Source: Streptomyces echinoruber (GTDB lineage Bacteria; Actinomycetota; Actinomycetes; Streptomycetales; Streptomycetaceae). Taken from it: a stretch of 64,000 nt of DNA. The notes under the pieces were generated by a model, which saw nothing but the letters and a program-made list of their open reading frames with translations, had not been told where the DNA came from and searched no databases. The stretch covers positions 62,001-126,000 of the forward strand of contig NZ_BMWH01000020.1 in NCBI RefSeq assembly GCF_014651135.1. The letters are read 5' to 3'. This document shows, piece by piece, positions 1 to 7,315 of this stretch (position 1 is its first letter; every line of letters begins with the position of its first letter). Position numbers and translations under genes: made by a program.

Positions 1-1
1 C

Positions 2-58
2 GTCCTCACGTGGCTCGGCTGCGCCTTCCTGGCTTTCGAGGCCCACCGCGACCGCTGA
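2..58 (+). CDS. 3' end of a small hydrophobic protein (partial)
   Basis: The window opens inside a reading frame that ends with TGA at 56-58. The visible tail has a hydrophobic stretch followed by a charged end (EAHRDR), as in the other small membrane proteins of this phage. The start lies left of the window, so the function cannot be judged. Confidence 0.5.
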   Translation, partial: VLTWLGCAFLAFEAHRDR

Positions 59-105
59 CCTGCCCCTGACCCCACCCGCACTGCTCCCGAAGGGAGGTGA
101 CCCCG

Positions 106-1386
106 ATGCCTCAGCGCGTTCGCGTTCCGCTGCGCGTGATCCTCGGCTCCTACAGCGACGCCACCGTGTCCGTGTACGTGAAGATCGCCGCCCTCGACCG
201 GCGAGACACCGGCTGCGAGGCGGGGGTCGCCTACCTCTCCAGCCTGCTCGGACTGGCGCGCTCCACCGTCGAGAAGGCGCTCACACAGCTCATGCGGCCG
301 GACCCGGCCGACGACGTGGTGGAGCTGACCAGCCGGCGGCGCACGTGGGAGAAGAGCGGCACCGGGCGTACGGCGGTGCGCCGGATCCGCGCCACCGACT
401 GGCGGCGCGAGCACGGCGCCTGGGTGCCGTCGCGCGCCGCCGAGAGCCTCAGCCCGCGCCAACTGCGCGCGTACGCCGCCCTGGCGTACGCCACCGCCAC
501 CGGCCACCACATCACCCTGGCCGAGCTGGCGCGCATCCTGCGTCACCGCTCCGGCCAGCGCGCCGGCGAACCCCTCGACGTCCGCTCGGTGCGGCGCATC
601 CTGCGCGAGCTGGAGCGGCTCGGCTGGATCAGCGTCGAGCGGCGCGCCGGATACCGCGGTCGCCACCTCTACACGGTGCACGACGAGCCCACCCAGGCCG
701 CGCTCACTGCGGACACTGGAGAGGGGTCGGGTGGGGATCATGGATGCGGATCCCTCGCGTATGAGGAAGACCAGCAGACTGACTCACCCGAAGAACCGCG
801 GGCCGTCTCTGGTATCCGCCGTAGGCGAGGCTCAGGTAGTAGCGCGCGGGCCGACCTCGTTCCGCTTCCGCCGTCGCTGCGCCGCCCGTACGCGGGGCCG
901 CAGCTGACGCTCGCTCCGCGGATCTGGCGAGTCCTCGAACCCGTCAAGCCGCTGCTGCCGGGCCTGTCCCCGTGGGTGGTGCGCGAGCTGGCGCGGGAGA
1001 TCGGCCGCCAGCTCGACCAGGGCCAGGAGCCCGAACGCATCCGCGCCCGCCTGGAGTTCCGGGTCGCCTCGACGCAGGAGATCCGCGACCCGGGCCGGTG
1101 GCTGCTCGGCGCCGCGGTGGTCCGCCACGGCTGCGGGCTCACCGCGTGCGAGTCCGGCCGGATCTGGCACACCGGCGCCCCCTGCGACGTGTGCGCCGAA
1201 CTGCGCGCCGCCGACGGCCAGAGACCGCCCGGCAAGCCCTCCGGTCCCCAGCGGCCCGCGTACCCGCGTCCGCCCGGCCGCTGGCACGAGTGCGAGGCCT
1301 GCGGCGCCCCGTCCCGCCAGCCGCTGCCCGACGGCCTGTGCCGTCCCTGCCGGCCACCCGCCGACCTGCTGAGGAGGTGGCGATGA
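106..1386 (+). CDS. HTH and zinc-finger protein, probable replication or regulatory protein
   Basis: The N-terminal part (about residues 1-200) has two stretches that look like winged-helix DNA-binding segments (VAYLSSLLGLARSTVEKAL near residue 45, then SVRRILRELERLGWISVE). This arrangement is common in phage and plasmid replication initiators or DnaD-like proteins of actinomycetes. The last 90 residues carry paired cysteines (CGLTACESG, CDVC, CEAC, CRPC), so one or two zinc ribbons are likely. ATG at 106 is preferred over an in-frame GTG at 97, because the strong site AGGGAGG at 91-97 sits 8 bases upstream of 106. It appears to head the overlapping early operon, and the next gene starts 4 bases before its stop. 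The specific role is inferred. Confidence 0.75.
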   Translation: MPQRVRVPLRVILGSYSDATVSVYVKIAALDRRDTGCEAGVAYLSSLLGLARSTVEKALTQLMRPDPADDVVELTSRRRTWEKSGTGRTAVRRIRATDWRREHGAWVPSRAAESLSPRQLRAYAALAYATATGHHITLAELARILRHRSGQRAGEPLDVRSVRRILRELERLGWISVERRAGYRGRHLYTVHDEPTQAALTADTGEGSGGDHGCGSLAYEEDQQTDSPEEPRAVSGIRRRRGSGSSARADLVPLPPSLRRPYAGPQLTLAPRIWRVLEPVKPLLPGLSPWVVRELAREIGRQLDQGQEPERIRARLEFRVASTQEIRDPGRWLLGAAVVRHGCGLTACESGRIWHTGAPCDVCAELRAADGQRPPGKPSGPQRPAYPRPPGRWHECEACGAPSRQPLPDGLCRPCRPPADLLRRWR

Positions 1387-1688
1387 CCGACCTGCCGCAG
1401 CCCGCGCCCCCCCAACTCCTCGCCCTGGCCGCAGCCTCTCGGCCCGACTGGTCCATCGACCAGCTGCGCGACGTCCTCGCCCAGGCCCACACCGAGGGCC
1501 TCACCTGGCCCCGCGCCCTGGTCATCGTCGCCCAGCTGATCGCCGACCCCGAGGCCGAGCCGCCGGACCTGCTCGCCGCACGACCGGAGCCGTGGCGCCA
1601 CCGCCGGCGCCCGCCCGGACCCGAGACCTACCAGCGCGGAGCCGCCGCCGCACGCGCGGCCCTGCACCCCAACCACACCACCGACTGA
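1383..1688 (+). CDS. hypothetical phage protein
   Basis: A 101-residue protein starting at ATG behind GAGGAGGTGG, overlapping the previous stop by 4 bases. It is rich in Ala and Pro, with a predicted helical N-terminal half (IDQLRDVLAQAHTEGLTWPR) and a basic tail. I recognise no family. Its place behind the HTH protein suggests an accessory to that gene. Confidence 0.65.
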   Translation: MTDLPQPAPPQLLALAAASRPDWSIDQLRDVLAQAHTEGLTWPRALVIVAQLIADPEAEPPDLLAARPEPWRHRRRPPGPETYQRGAAAARAALHPNHTTD

Positions 1689-1709
1689 ACCCGAAGGGAG
1701 GCGATGGCG

Positions 1710-2132
1710 ATGACCGCAACGCTGCACATCGCCCGCGCCCCGTACCACCCGCTCGCCACGTTCACCCGCTGGCTGGCCAGCCGCCTGCGCCCCCGCCGCC
1801 CGGCCGCGGTCACGGTCGACTTCGAGGCGCTGCGGCGCACCTACCCGGTCAGCCACGAGCAGGACTACCGGCACCTGCTGGACGACCCGGCCCTCGAGGA
1901 CGCCTTCGCCCGCCTGGCGGCCGACCACCCGCAGGCGGTCACCCCGGCCGACGGCGGCCCGGCCGCGCGCACCGCCGACCGCGAGCAGCTGCTGCTCGCG
2001 GTGTGCGACCGCTGGTTCCGCGAGGCCCACCCGGCGCCCGAGCACCGCTGGCCCCCCGCCACCGTCGCCGCCTACCAGCGGCTCATGGCCGACGTCCACG
2101 CCTGCTTCCACCCGGGCGGGGGTGCGGCATGA
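1710..2132 (+). CDS. hypothetical phage protein
   Basis: About 140 residues. Two in-frame ATG codons (1704 and 1710) follow AGGGAG at 1695-1700; 1710 has the better spacing. The protein is helical, with a basic patch (ASRLRPRRPA) and several Trp and His residues near the end. No known domain was recognised. Its stop overlaps the start of the exonuclease gene. Confidence 0.65.
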   Translation: MTATLHIARAPYHPLATFTRWLASRLRPRRPAAVTVDFEALRRTYPVSHEQDYRHLLDDPALEDAFARLAADHPQAVTPADGGPAARTADREQLLLAVCDRWFREAHPAPEHRWPPATVAAYQRLMADVHACFHPGGGAA

Positions 2133-2683
2133 CACGCCTCGCCTTCATCGACTGCGAGACCACCGGCCTCAACCCCGCGGACCACGTGCCGTGGGAGATC
2201 GCCTACATCCTGCGCGAGCCCGGACAGCCGGACCGGGAAACGGTCCTGCACTTCGAGCCGACGGCGACGGAGATGGCCCACGCTGACGCCAAGGGCCTGG
2301 AGATCTGCCGCTTCCACGAGCGCACCACCGCGCCCGGCTTCGCCTGGACCGAGAGGACTGGAGGACTGGACCGGCTGAAGCGCGATCTGGCCGGCGCCCA
2401 CATGGCCGGCAACGTGGTCAGCTTCGACGCCGAGATGATCGCGCGTGGCCTGCTGGGCGAGTGGCCGCCCCCGTGGCACTACCACCTCATCGACGTCGAG
2501 GCGCTCGCCGTCGGCGCGCTGGCCGCCCGCGGGGACACCGTCAGCCTGCCGTGGGACTCCGAGGAGATCTCCGCCCGGCTCGGCGTGACCCCGCCACGCG
2601 GCGACGACCGGCACACCGCGCTCGCCGACGCCCGCTGGGCCCGCGACCTGTACGACGCAGTGATGCGCGGGGGTGCGGCATGA
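2129..2683 (+). CDS. DnaQ-like DEDDh 3'-5' exonuclease
   Basis: The 184-residue product has the three exonuclease motifs of the DnaQ/RNase T superfamily: FIDCETTGL (acidic D8 and E10), VSFDAEM in the middle, and the HTALADARWARDLY end motif with catalytic His and Asp. Such enzymes remove nucleotides from 3' ends using two metal ions. As a free-standing phage protein it probably works in DNA replication, repair or recycling of host nucleic acid. The start ATG overlaps the preceding TGA, and the next gene overlaps by 4 bases. Confidence 0.88.
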   Translation: MTRLAFIDCETTGLNPADHVPWEIAYILREPGQPDRETVLHFEPTATEMAHADAKGLEICRFHERTTAPGFAWTERTGGLDRLKRDLAGAHMAGNVVSFDAEMIARGLLGEWPPPWHYHLIDVEALAVGALAARGDTVSLPWDSEEISARLGVTPPRGDDRHTALADARWARDLYDAVMRGGAA

Positions 2684-3033
2684 GCACCAAGACTGCAACC
2701 GAGCATGCCGCGCCGGAGGCCACGCGGCTGGCGTTGCGGGACAGCCTGCGGCGTATCACCGGCCGGCACCTCGCCGAGGTCCGGATCACCTGCGTGCGCT
2801 GGGAGGACGGCCTGCGCTGGGTCGCGCTGGCGCTCACCGTCGACCGCCGGCCGCCGTTCGGGCACCGCGAAGTGCCGCTCAACGGCGACCAGCACCGGAA
2901 GATCACCCGGCTGCTACGCGACGCGTTCCCCCTCGCCACGTGGGACCGCGCCCAGGACTACGACGTCGAGACCGGCATCCTGCGCGAGCACGTCCCGCAG
3001 CTGCCCGACTGCCTGCGGGGTGAGCAGCTGTGA
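2680..3033 (+). CDS. hypothetical phage protein
   Basis: A 117-residue protein beginning with ATGA overlap. It looks compact and alpha/beta (AEVRITCVRWEDGLRWVALALTV). No catalytic motif was recognised. It sits between an exonuclease and an HNH nuclease, so a role in DNA metabolism is possible but not shown. Confidence 0.65.
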   Translation: MSTKTATEHAAPEATRLALRDSLRRITGRHLAEVRITCVRWEDGLRWVALALTVDRRPPFGHREVPLNGDQHRKITRLLRDAFPLATWDRAQDYDVETGILREHVPQLPDCLRGEQL

Positions 3034-3575
3034 CCCCCGACGACTACGGCCGGCCCGCGTTCTTCAAGGGGAAGCGGCGCGGTGGCCGCAGGCCGATTCC
3101 ACCGCAGATCCGCTTCTGGGCGAAGGTCGTGGAGGGACCCGTGCCTGAGCACTCTCCTGAACTCGGCCCGTGCTGGCTCTGGACTGGACGGCCGAACCAG
3201 CACGGTTACGGCAGGTTCCGGAGCGGAGGCCAGGGATCGCAGACTGTCCCCGCGCATCGCTGGTCATACGAGGGCTTGGTCGCCGAGATTCCAGACGGCT
3301 TGGTACTGGATCACCTGTGCCGCACCCGGCACTGCGTGAACCCATACCACCTGGACCCGGTCCCCAACGCCGTCAACGTCCTTCGCGGCGAGTCCTTCTC
3401 CGCAGCCAATGCGGCCAAGACCGAGTGCCCTGAGGGCCATCCGTACTCGCAGGAGAACACCTACGTCCACCCCACGACTGGGGGCCGTCTGTGCCTGACC
3501 TGTAAGCGGATGACCGACCGGGCGAGCCAGGCACGCCACCGCGCGGCGCAGCGAGCAGGGAGGAACGCCCGCTGA
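3030..3575 (+). CDS. HNH homing-type endonuclease
   Basis: A 181-residue protein with the HNH_3 signature: CWLWTGRPNQHGYGRF, AHRWSYEG, then LDHLCRTRHCVNPYHLDPV, in which the catalytic and metal-binding His, Asn and His are all present. C-terminal cysteine pairs (CPEGH, CLTCKR) form a probable zinc ribbon of the type fused to phage HNH enzymes. Such enzymes nick or cut DNA and often behave as free-standing homing endonucleases. GTG start overlaps the previous stop. Compare the degenerate HNH-like protein at 7312. Confidence 0.85.
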   Translation: MTPDDYGRPAFFKGKRRGGRRPIPPQIRFWAKVVEGPVPEHSPELGPCWLWTGRPNQHGYGRFRSGGQGSQTVPAHRWSYEGLVAEIPDGLVLDHLCRTRHCVNPYHLDPVPNAVNVLRGESFSAANAAKTECPEGHPYSQENTYVHPTTGGRLCLTCKRMTDRASQARHRAAQRAGRNAR

Positions 3576-3979
3576 TGCGCACTTATGACGAGGCCCTCGC
3601 AGCCGCACGCGACGAGTCCACCTTCTCCAACTCCAGCCAGTGGGAGGCCTGGTCGGCGAAGAACTGCAACCGCTGCTTCTGGGACAAGCCGGCCCGGCAG
3701 GGCGACGCTGTCAACGAATGCCCGCTGATCCTCATTGCCTTGGAGGGCAAGAGGCCAGCCGAGTGGCTGACGGAGACAGAGCAGCAGGAAATCCACGCCG
3801 ACTACACGTGCACCGAGTTCCGCGGCGAGGACGACCCCGACCCGGAGCCGCGGCCGGTCCCGACGCCGCCCGGCCAGGGAGAGCTGCTGCCGCGCGAGCC
3901 GTTCGAGGGGCACCGCATGCTCACGCCGCTCCAGCCGGCCGCCACCGCAGCCGCATCCCAGCGGGGTGACGTCCGGTGA
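3575..3979 (+). CDS. hypothetical phage protein, Cys-containing
   Basis: The 134-residue product starts at ATG sharing one base with the previous TGA. Its N-terminal half has a patterned WEAWSAKNCNRCFWDKP segment and later C residues, suggesting a metal-binding fold. The last 50 residues are low-complexity Pro/Glu/Ala. I do not recognise the function. Confidence 0.65.
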   Translation: MRTYDEALAAARDESTFSNSSQWEAWSAKNCNRCFWDKPARQGDAVNECPLILIALEGKRPAEWLTETEQQEIHADYTCTEFRGEDDPDPEPRPVPTPPGQGELLPREPFEGHRMLTPLQPAATAAASQRGDVR

Positions 3980-4335
3980 GCGGGATCAAGGGCCAGCCGC
4001 GCGTCGACCACAAGCACGCCGCCCAGCAGGCCCGGGAGATGCCCGGCCAGTGGGTCCTCGCCGGGACGTACGGCAGCAGCGTCAGCGCCAAGCACGCGGC
4101 CAACCAGGTCCGCACCGGCGAGCGGCTGCCCGCCTACCGCCCGGCCCGGTCCTTCCGGGCCCGCACGGAGGTCACGCAGAACGGCGTCGACCTGTGGGTC
4201 TGCTACGTCGCCCCGAGCGACCAGCACACCCGCGACTTCCACGAGTCCATCACCTCCGGCCTGACCGAGGACCTGGACGCCTTCTCCCGCCGCCTCGAGC
4301 AGCGCGGCACCGAACCAACTGCGAGGCCCGCATGA
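3976..4335 (+). CDS. hypothetical phage protein
   Basis: A 119-residue protein with GTG start in a 4-base overlap. It has a basic N-terminus and aromatic beta-type segments (DLWVCYVAPSDQHTRDFH). No known domain was recognised. Confidence 0.62.
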   Translation: MSGIKGQPRVDHKHAAQQAREMPGQWVLAGTYGSSVSAKHAANQVRTGERLPAYRPARSFRARTEVTQNGVDLWVCYVAPSDQHTRDFHESITSGLTEDLDAFSRRLEQRGTEPTARPA

Positions 4336-4568
4336 CCACTCCGAGCATCATCCGCCGCTGGCGCGCCCGCATCAACGACGCCCAGGCCAACCGGCTGCGC
4401 GGCCAGCTCGCTGCCGAACGCGCCCGGGCCCGTGCCCTGGAGCAGCGCGTGGCCGACCTGCAGGCCGCCAACGAGGGCGCCACCCACGAGCTGTCCATCG
4501 CGCGCGGGGCCGGCTGCCTCACGGCGTACTGCCCGTGGTGCCCGCCGAAGAAGGAGAAGGACGCGTGA
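4332..4568 (+). CDS. small coiled-coil protein
   Basis: 78 residues. Residues 10-55 are a strong coiled coil (RLRGQLAAERARARALEQRV). The end carries CLTAYCPWCPPKK, a possible metal site. ATG start overlaps the previous stop. The function is unknown. Confidence 0.6.
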   Translation: MTTPSIIRRWRARINDAQANRLRGQLAAERARARALEQRVADLQAANEGATHELSIARGAGCLTAYCPWCPPKKEKDA

Positions 4569-5014
4569 TCGCCTATGTGTTCCTGTCCGTCGGCGTGGTC
4601 GGGGCCGGCGCGGCCGTGTACTTCGCGGCCCCGGCCGGCCGCGGCGCGCACCGGCTCGTGCAGCCCCGCTCGGCGCTCCGCAAGGACATTGCCCGGCTCG
4701 AGGCCGAGGCCGACAGGCTCGCCTGCCAGCTGATGAGCGCGCTGGCCGGCCGGCAGGAAGCCCTCCGTGAGCGGGACGACGCCCTGAAGGCCCTGGCCGA
4801 GGCGTCGCGGCAGATCGCCGACCTGCAGAAGCAGCTCGGCGCGTTCGACCAGCTGTGCGCGGAGAACACCGAGCTGCGCGCCGAGCTGGCCAACGCGACC
4901 GCCATGCGGCAGCTGCGGCGCGACTCGTCCCCGGCTGGCGACGCGAGCGCCCTGCCCGATGCCGCGCAGGAGTTCACCGACACCACGGCCACCGCCTGGC
5001 GCGCCAGCGCCTGA
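4565..5014 (+). CDS. membrane-anchored coiled-coil protein
   Basis: 149 residues from a GTG start overlapping the preceding TGA. Residues 1-25 form one membrane helix (YVFLSVGVVGAGAAVYFAA), followed by a long coiled coil to about residue 115 and a short flexible tail. The topology fits a cytoplasmic rod tethered to the membrane. It pairs with the soluble coiled-coil gene just upstream and ends immediately before a strong hairpin (5027-5066). Confidence 0.65.
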   Translation: MIAYVFLSVGVVGAGAAVYFAAPAGRGAHRLVQPRSALRKDIARLEAEADRLACQLMSALAGRQEALRERDDALKALAEASRQIADLQKQLGAFDQLCAENTELRAELANATAMRQLRRDSSPAGDASALPDAAQEFTDTTATAWRASA

Positions 5015-5026
5015 ACCCCCGAAGCC

Positions 5027-5066
5027 CCGCCCGCCGCCCGGATGACACCGGCCGGGCGGCGGGCGG
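5027..5066 (+). terminator. perfect 15-bp GC hairpin
   Basis: Bases 5027-5041 and 5052-5066 are perfectly complementary (15 bp) with a 10-base loop. It lies between the coiled-coil gene and the vWA gene. It lacks a T run, as is usual in Streptomyces, and probably acts as a terminator or attenuator within the early operon. Confidence 0.7.
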
Positions 5067-5092
5067 CACCACCACCGCAAGGAGAAGTACCC

Positions 5093-5848
5093 ATGTTCGG
5101 ACGTTTCAAGAAGGCCCCGCCCGCGCCCGTGGAGCCTGCATCCGCCCAGGCGCCGTCGCTCACCGGCGTCCCCGCCGGGCTCGTCTCGCTCGTCAAGACC
5201 GCCGGGGTGTCCCTGGCCAAGGCCGGCGTTCCCGCCGGGCAGCGCGCGGCCGTGTACCTGGTCGTCGACCGCTCCTGGTCGATGCGCGACTACTTCGCCG
5301 ACGGCAGCGTGCAGAACCTCGCCGACCAGGCGCTCGGCCTGTCCGCCAACCTGGACGACGACGGCACCGTCCCGCTCGTGATGTTCGACAGCGCGCCGTA
5401 CCCGGTCGTCGACATCAGCCTGGACCGCTACCAGGGCGTGGTCGCCCAGCAGCACCAGCGGTACGGCGGCGAATCCACGATGGGCGGCACCCAGTACGCG
5501 CCCGCGATGCGCGCCGTCATCGAGCACTACCGCGGCAGCAGGGCCACCGACCCGGCCCTGGTCATCTTCCAGACCGACGGCGACCCGCAGGACCGGGACG
5601 ACGCCCGGCTCCAGCTCTCGCAGGCCTCCAAGCTGCCGATCTTCTGGAGCTTTGTCGGGTTCGGCCCCAGCGAGGTCCGCTTCCTGCAGCAGCTCGACAC
5701 CCTCGGCGGGCGCCTCGTCGACAACGCCTCGTACTTCCACGCCGGCGCCCGGCCGTCCGGCCTGCCCGACAGCGTGCTCTACGACGGTCTCACCCGCGAG
5801 TTCGGCACCTGGCTGACCGCGGCCCGCGCGAAGGGACTCCTGCCGTGA
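5093..5848 (+). CDS. vWA-domain protein (TerF/TerY-like)
   Basis: The 251-residue product has a basic, Pro/Ala-rich leader (about residues 1-55), then a von Willebrand factor A domain. The metal-ion-dependent adhesion site is visible: YLVVDRSWSM (DxSxS), the threonine in STMGGTQYAPAM, and FQTDGDPQD. It most resembles the cytoplasmic vWA domains found in tellurite-resistance-type stress gene clusters. No signal peptide is seen. ATG at 5093 has AAGGAG 9 bases upstream; an upstream GTG/ATG region overlaps the hairpin and is less likely. It is probably a metal-dependent protein-binding module, unusual in a phage early operon. Confidence 0.8.
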   Translation: MFGRFKKAPPAPVEPASAQAPSLTGVPAGLVSLVKTAGVSLAKAGVPAGQRAAVYLVVDRSWSMRDYFADGSVQNLADQALGLSANLDDDGTVPLVMFDSAPYPVVDISLDRYQGVVAQQHQRYGGESTMGGTQYAPAMRAVIEHYRGSRATDPALVIFQTDGDPQDRDDARLQLSQASKLPIFWSFVGFGPSEVRFLQQLDTLGGRLVDNASYFHAGARPSGLPDSVLYDGLTREFGTWLTAARAKGLLP

Positions 5849-6252
5849 GCCGCGTGCCCGTCTGCCCGTTCTGCCAGCGCGTCCGCTGCATCTGCCCGCC
5901 GCGCGCGGCCAAGGCGCCCCGCAGCCTCTTGGCGGCCGTCGCGGCTGCGGGGTTGCTGCTGCTCGCCGGCTGCGGGTCGAGCCAGCCGCACGGCACCGTC
6001 ACCGGCAAGGACTACGAGGCCGCGCGCACCACCTGGCACACGGTGACGACGACGAAGCGCGTGTGCACCACGTCGTCCCGCCGTGTCGGCAAGTCCACGT
6101 CCACCGTCCGCTCCTGCCGCACCGTGCCGACCGGCATCCGGCGCGTCGCCGGCTACCGGCCGGCGTGCTGGCAGCTGGAGCTGAGCACCGGCGACGAGGT
6201 GTGCGTCAGCGAGCACACCTGGCGCACCACCCACGTCGGCGACCACTACTGA
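5845..6252 (+). CDS. membrane or lipoprotein-like protein with N-terminal zinc motif
   Basis: 135 residues. The N-terminus has CPFCQRVRCICPP, a CxxC-type metal motif. A hydrophobic segment follows (SLLAAVAAAGLLLLAGCGSS), ending in a lipobox-like LAGC. The remainder is Thr/Arg-rich with six further Cys, giving possible disulfides outside the cell. A zinc motif before a lipobox is odd: either the true start is later, or the segment is simply a membrane anchor. Starts by GTGA overlap with the vWA gene, suggesting the two are made together. Confidence 0.65.
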   Translation: MSRVPVCPFCQRVRCICPPRAAKAPRSLLAAVAAAGLLLLAGCGSSQPHGTVTGKDYEAARTTWHTVTTTKRVCTTSSRRVGKSTSTVRSCRTVPTGIRRVAGYRPACWQLELSTGDEVCVSEHTWRTTHVGDHY

Positions 6253-6256
6253 CCCC

Positions 6257-6282
6257 GGCGCGGGGCCGACCGGCCCCGCGCC
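6257..6282 (+). terminator. 11-bp GC hairpin
   Basis: Bases 6257-6267 pair perfectly with 6272-6282 around a 4-base loop. It lies just after the lipoprotein-like gene stop and before the HU-like gene. It is a probable terminator or attenuator. Confidence 0.65.
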
Positions 6283-6298
6283 CCGCCTGGAGCATCCC

Positions 6299-6673
6299 GT
6301 GAAGAAGAAGCACCCCACCCCGATCACCGGGCGGCTGACCACGACCAAGCTCATCGCCGTCGTGGCCGCCGACCTCGGCACCGAGCCCAAGCAGGTGCGC
6401 GACACCGTCCTGGCAACCTTCGACGCCATCGCCCGCGCCGCCGCGTCCGGGCACGACGTCGCCGTCACCAACTTCGGCACCTGGTTGGCATACCGCACCA
6501 AGCGGCGCCCGGCCCGCAACCCGCAGACCGGTGAGGTGACCACGCTCGCCGCGCACCGCGCCGTGCGGTTCCGCGTGTCGCCGGCCCTGGCCGGCGCCGT
6601 GCGCCGCCGCGACCGCAAGTTCAGCATCCGCAAGGCCCCCAAGGGCGCCCGGACGGCACCGGCCGCGGAGTGA
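6299..6673 (+). CDS. HU/IHF-family DNA-binding protein
   Basis: 124 residues. The HU fold is clear: two N-terminal helices, then VTNFGTWLAYRTKRRPARNPQTGE (matching the HU FGxF...RxxRNPxTGE arm) and VRFRVSPALAGAV. A 20-residue basic tail rich in Lys/Arg/Ala extends it, as in actinobacterial HU proteins. It probably binds and bends phage or host DNA without strong sequence preference. GTG start. Confidence 0.88.
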   Translation: MKKKHPTPITGRLTTTKLIAVVAADLGTEPKQVRDTVLATFDAIARAAASGHDVAVTNFGTWLAYRTKRRPARNPQTGEVTTLAAHRAVRFRVSPALAGAVRRRDRKFSIRKAPKGARTAPAAE

Positions 6674-6676
6674 GCC

Positions 6677-7315
6677 ATGAACCACACCGGATCCGTCCCC
6701 GACACCGCGGGCCACCGCTACGACTGGATGGCGCACGCCGCCTGCCGGGACCAGCGGGATGTCTTCGACACACCGAAGCGCGAGCACGAGGCGCGCACCA
6801 TCTGCGTGGCACGCTGCCCCGTCCGTTCCCAGTGCCTGGCGTACACGAAGGAGACCGAGCGCGGCCTGCACCGCGACGACCGGGACGGTGTCGCCGCCGG
6901 CCTCACCTACGACGAGCGTCACCGCCTCGACAGCACGGCCAGGCGCCGCAATGAGGACGCCCCGCTCATCCAGTTCACCGGCGCCGAGCGCTGCGGCACC
7001 CACCTCGCGCTGCTGCGGCACCTGTGGCTGGACGAGCCGATCGACCCCAAGTGCTGGAGCGGCGAGGTCTACCGCGACCACGAGAACCGCAACTGGCGGC
7101 AGCGCAACACCCCCCAGCCGGAACCGGCGCAGGAGACACCAGCGCAGGAGACCAAACCGCGGACACCCCGCGAATGGTGCGTCTACACCCTGTGGTCGTC
7201 CGGGCTGAGCGACCCCGCCATCGCCCACCGCATGGCCATCAGCCTCGACTCCGTGCAGCAGGTGCGCAAGCGGCTGGGTCTGCTCGCCAACCTGCATGTG
7301 GAGCAGGCGTCGTGA
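6677..7315 (+). CDS. WhiB-like protein with C-terminal HTH extension
   Basis: 212 residues. Residues 17-70 resemble a WhiB iron-sulfur domain: Cys23, Cys43, Cys47 and Cys53, followed by DGVAAGLTYDER in the place of the usual G(V/I)WGG turn. The middle pair is spaced C-x3-C instead of the normal C-x2-C, which could alter the cluster. The C-terminal 60 residues look like an HTH (DPAIAHRMAISLDSVQQVRKR). Phage WhiB-like proteins are known to interfere with host WhiB regulators and sigma factor binding; such a role here is inferred. Confidence 0.8.
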   Translation: MNHTGSVPDTAGHRYDWMAHAACRDQRDVFDTPKREHEARTICVARCPVRSQCLAYTKETERGLHRDDRDGVAAGLTYDERHRLDSTARRRNEDAPLIQFTGAERCGTHLALLRHLWLDEPIDPKCWSGEVYRDHENRNWRQRNTPQPEPAQETPAQETKPRTPREWCVYTLWSSGLSDPAIAHRMAISLDSVQQVRKRLGLLANLHVEQAS

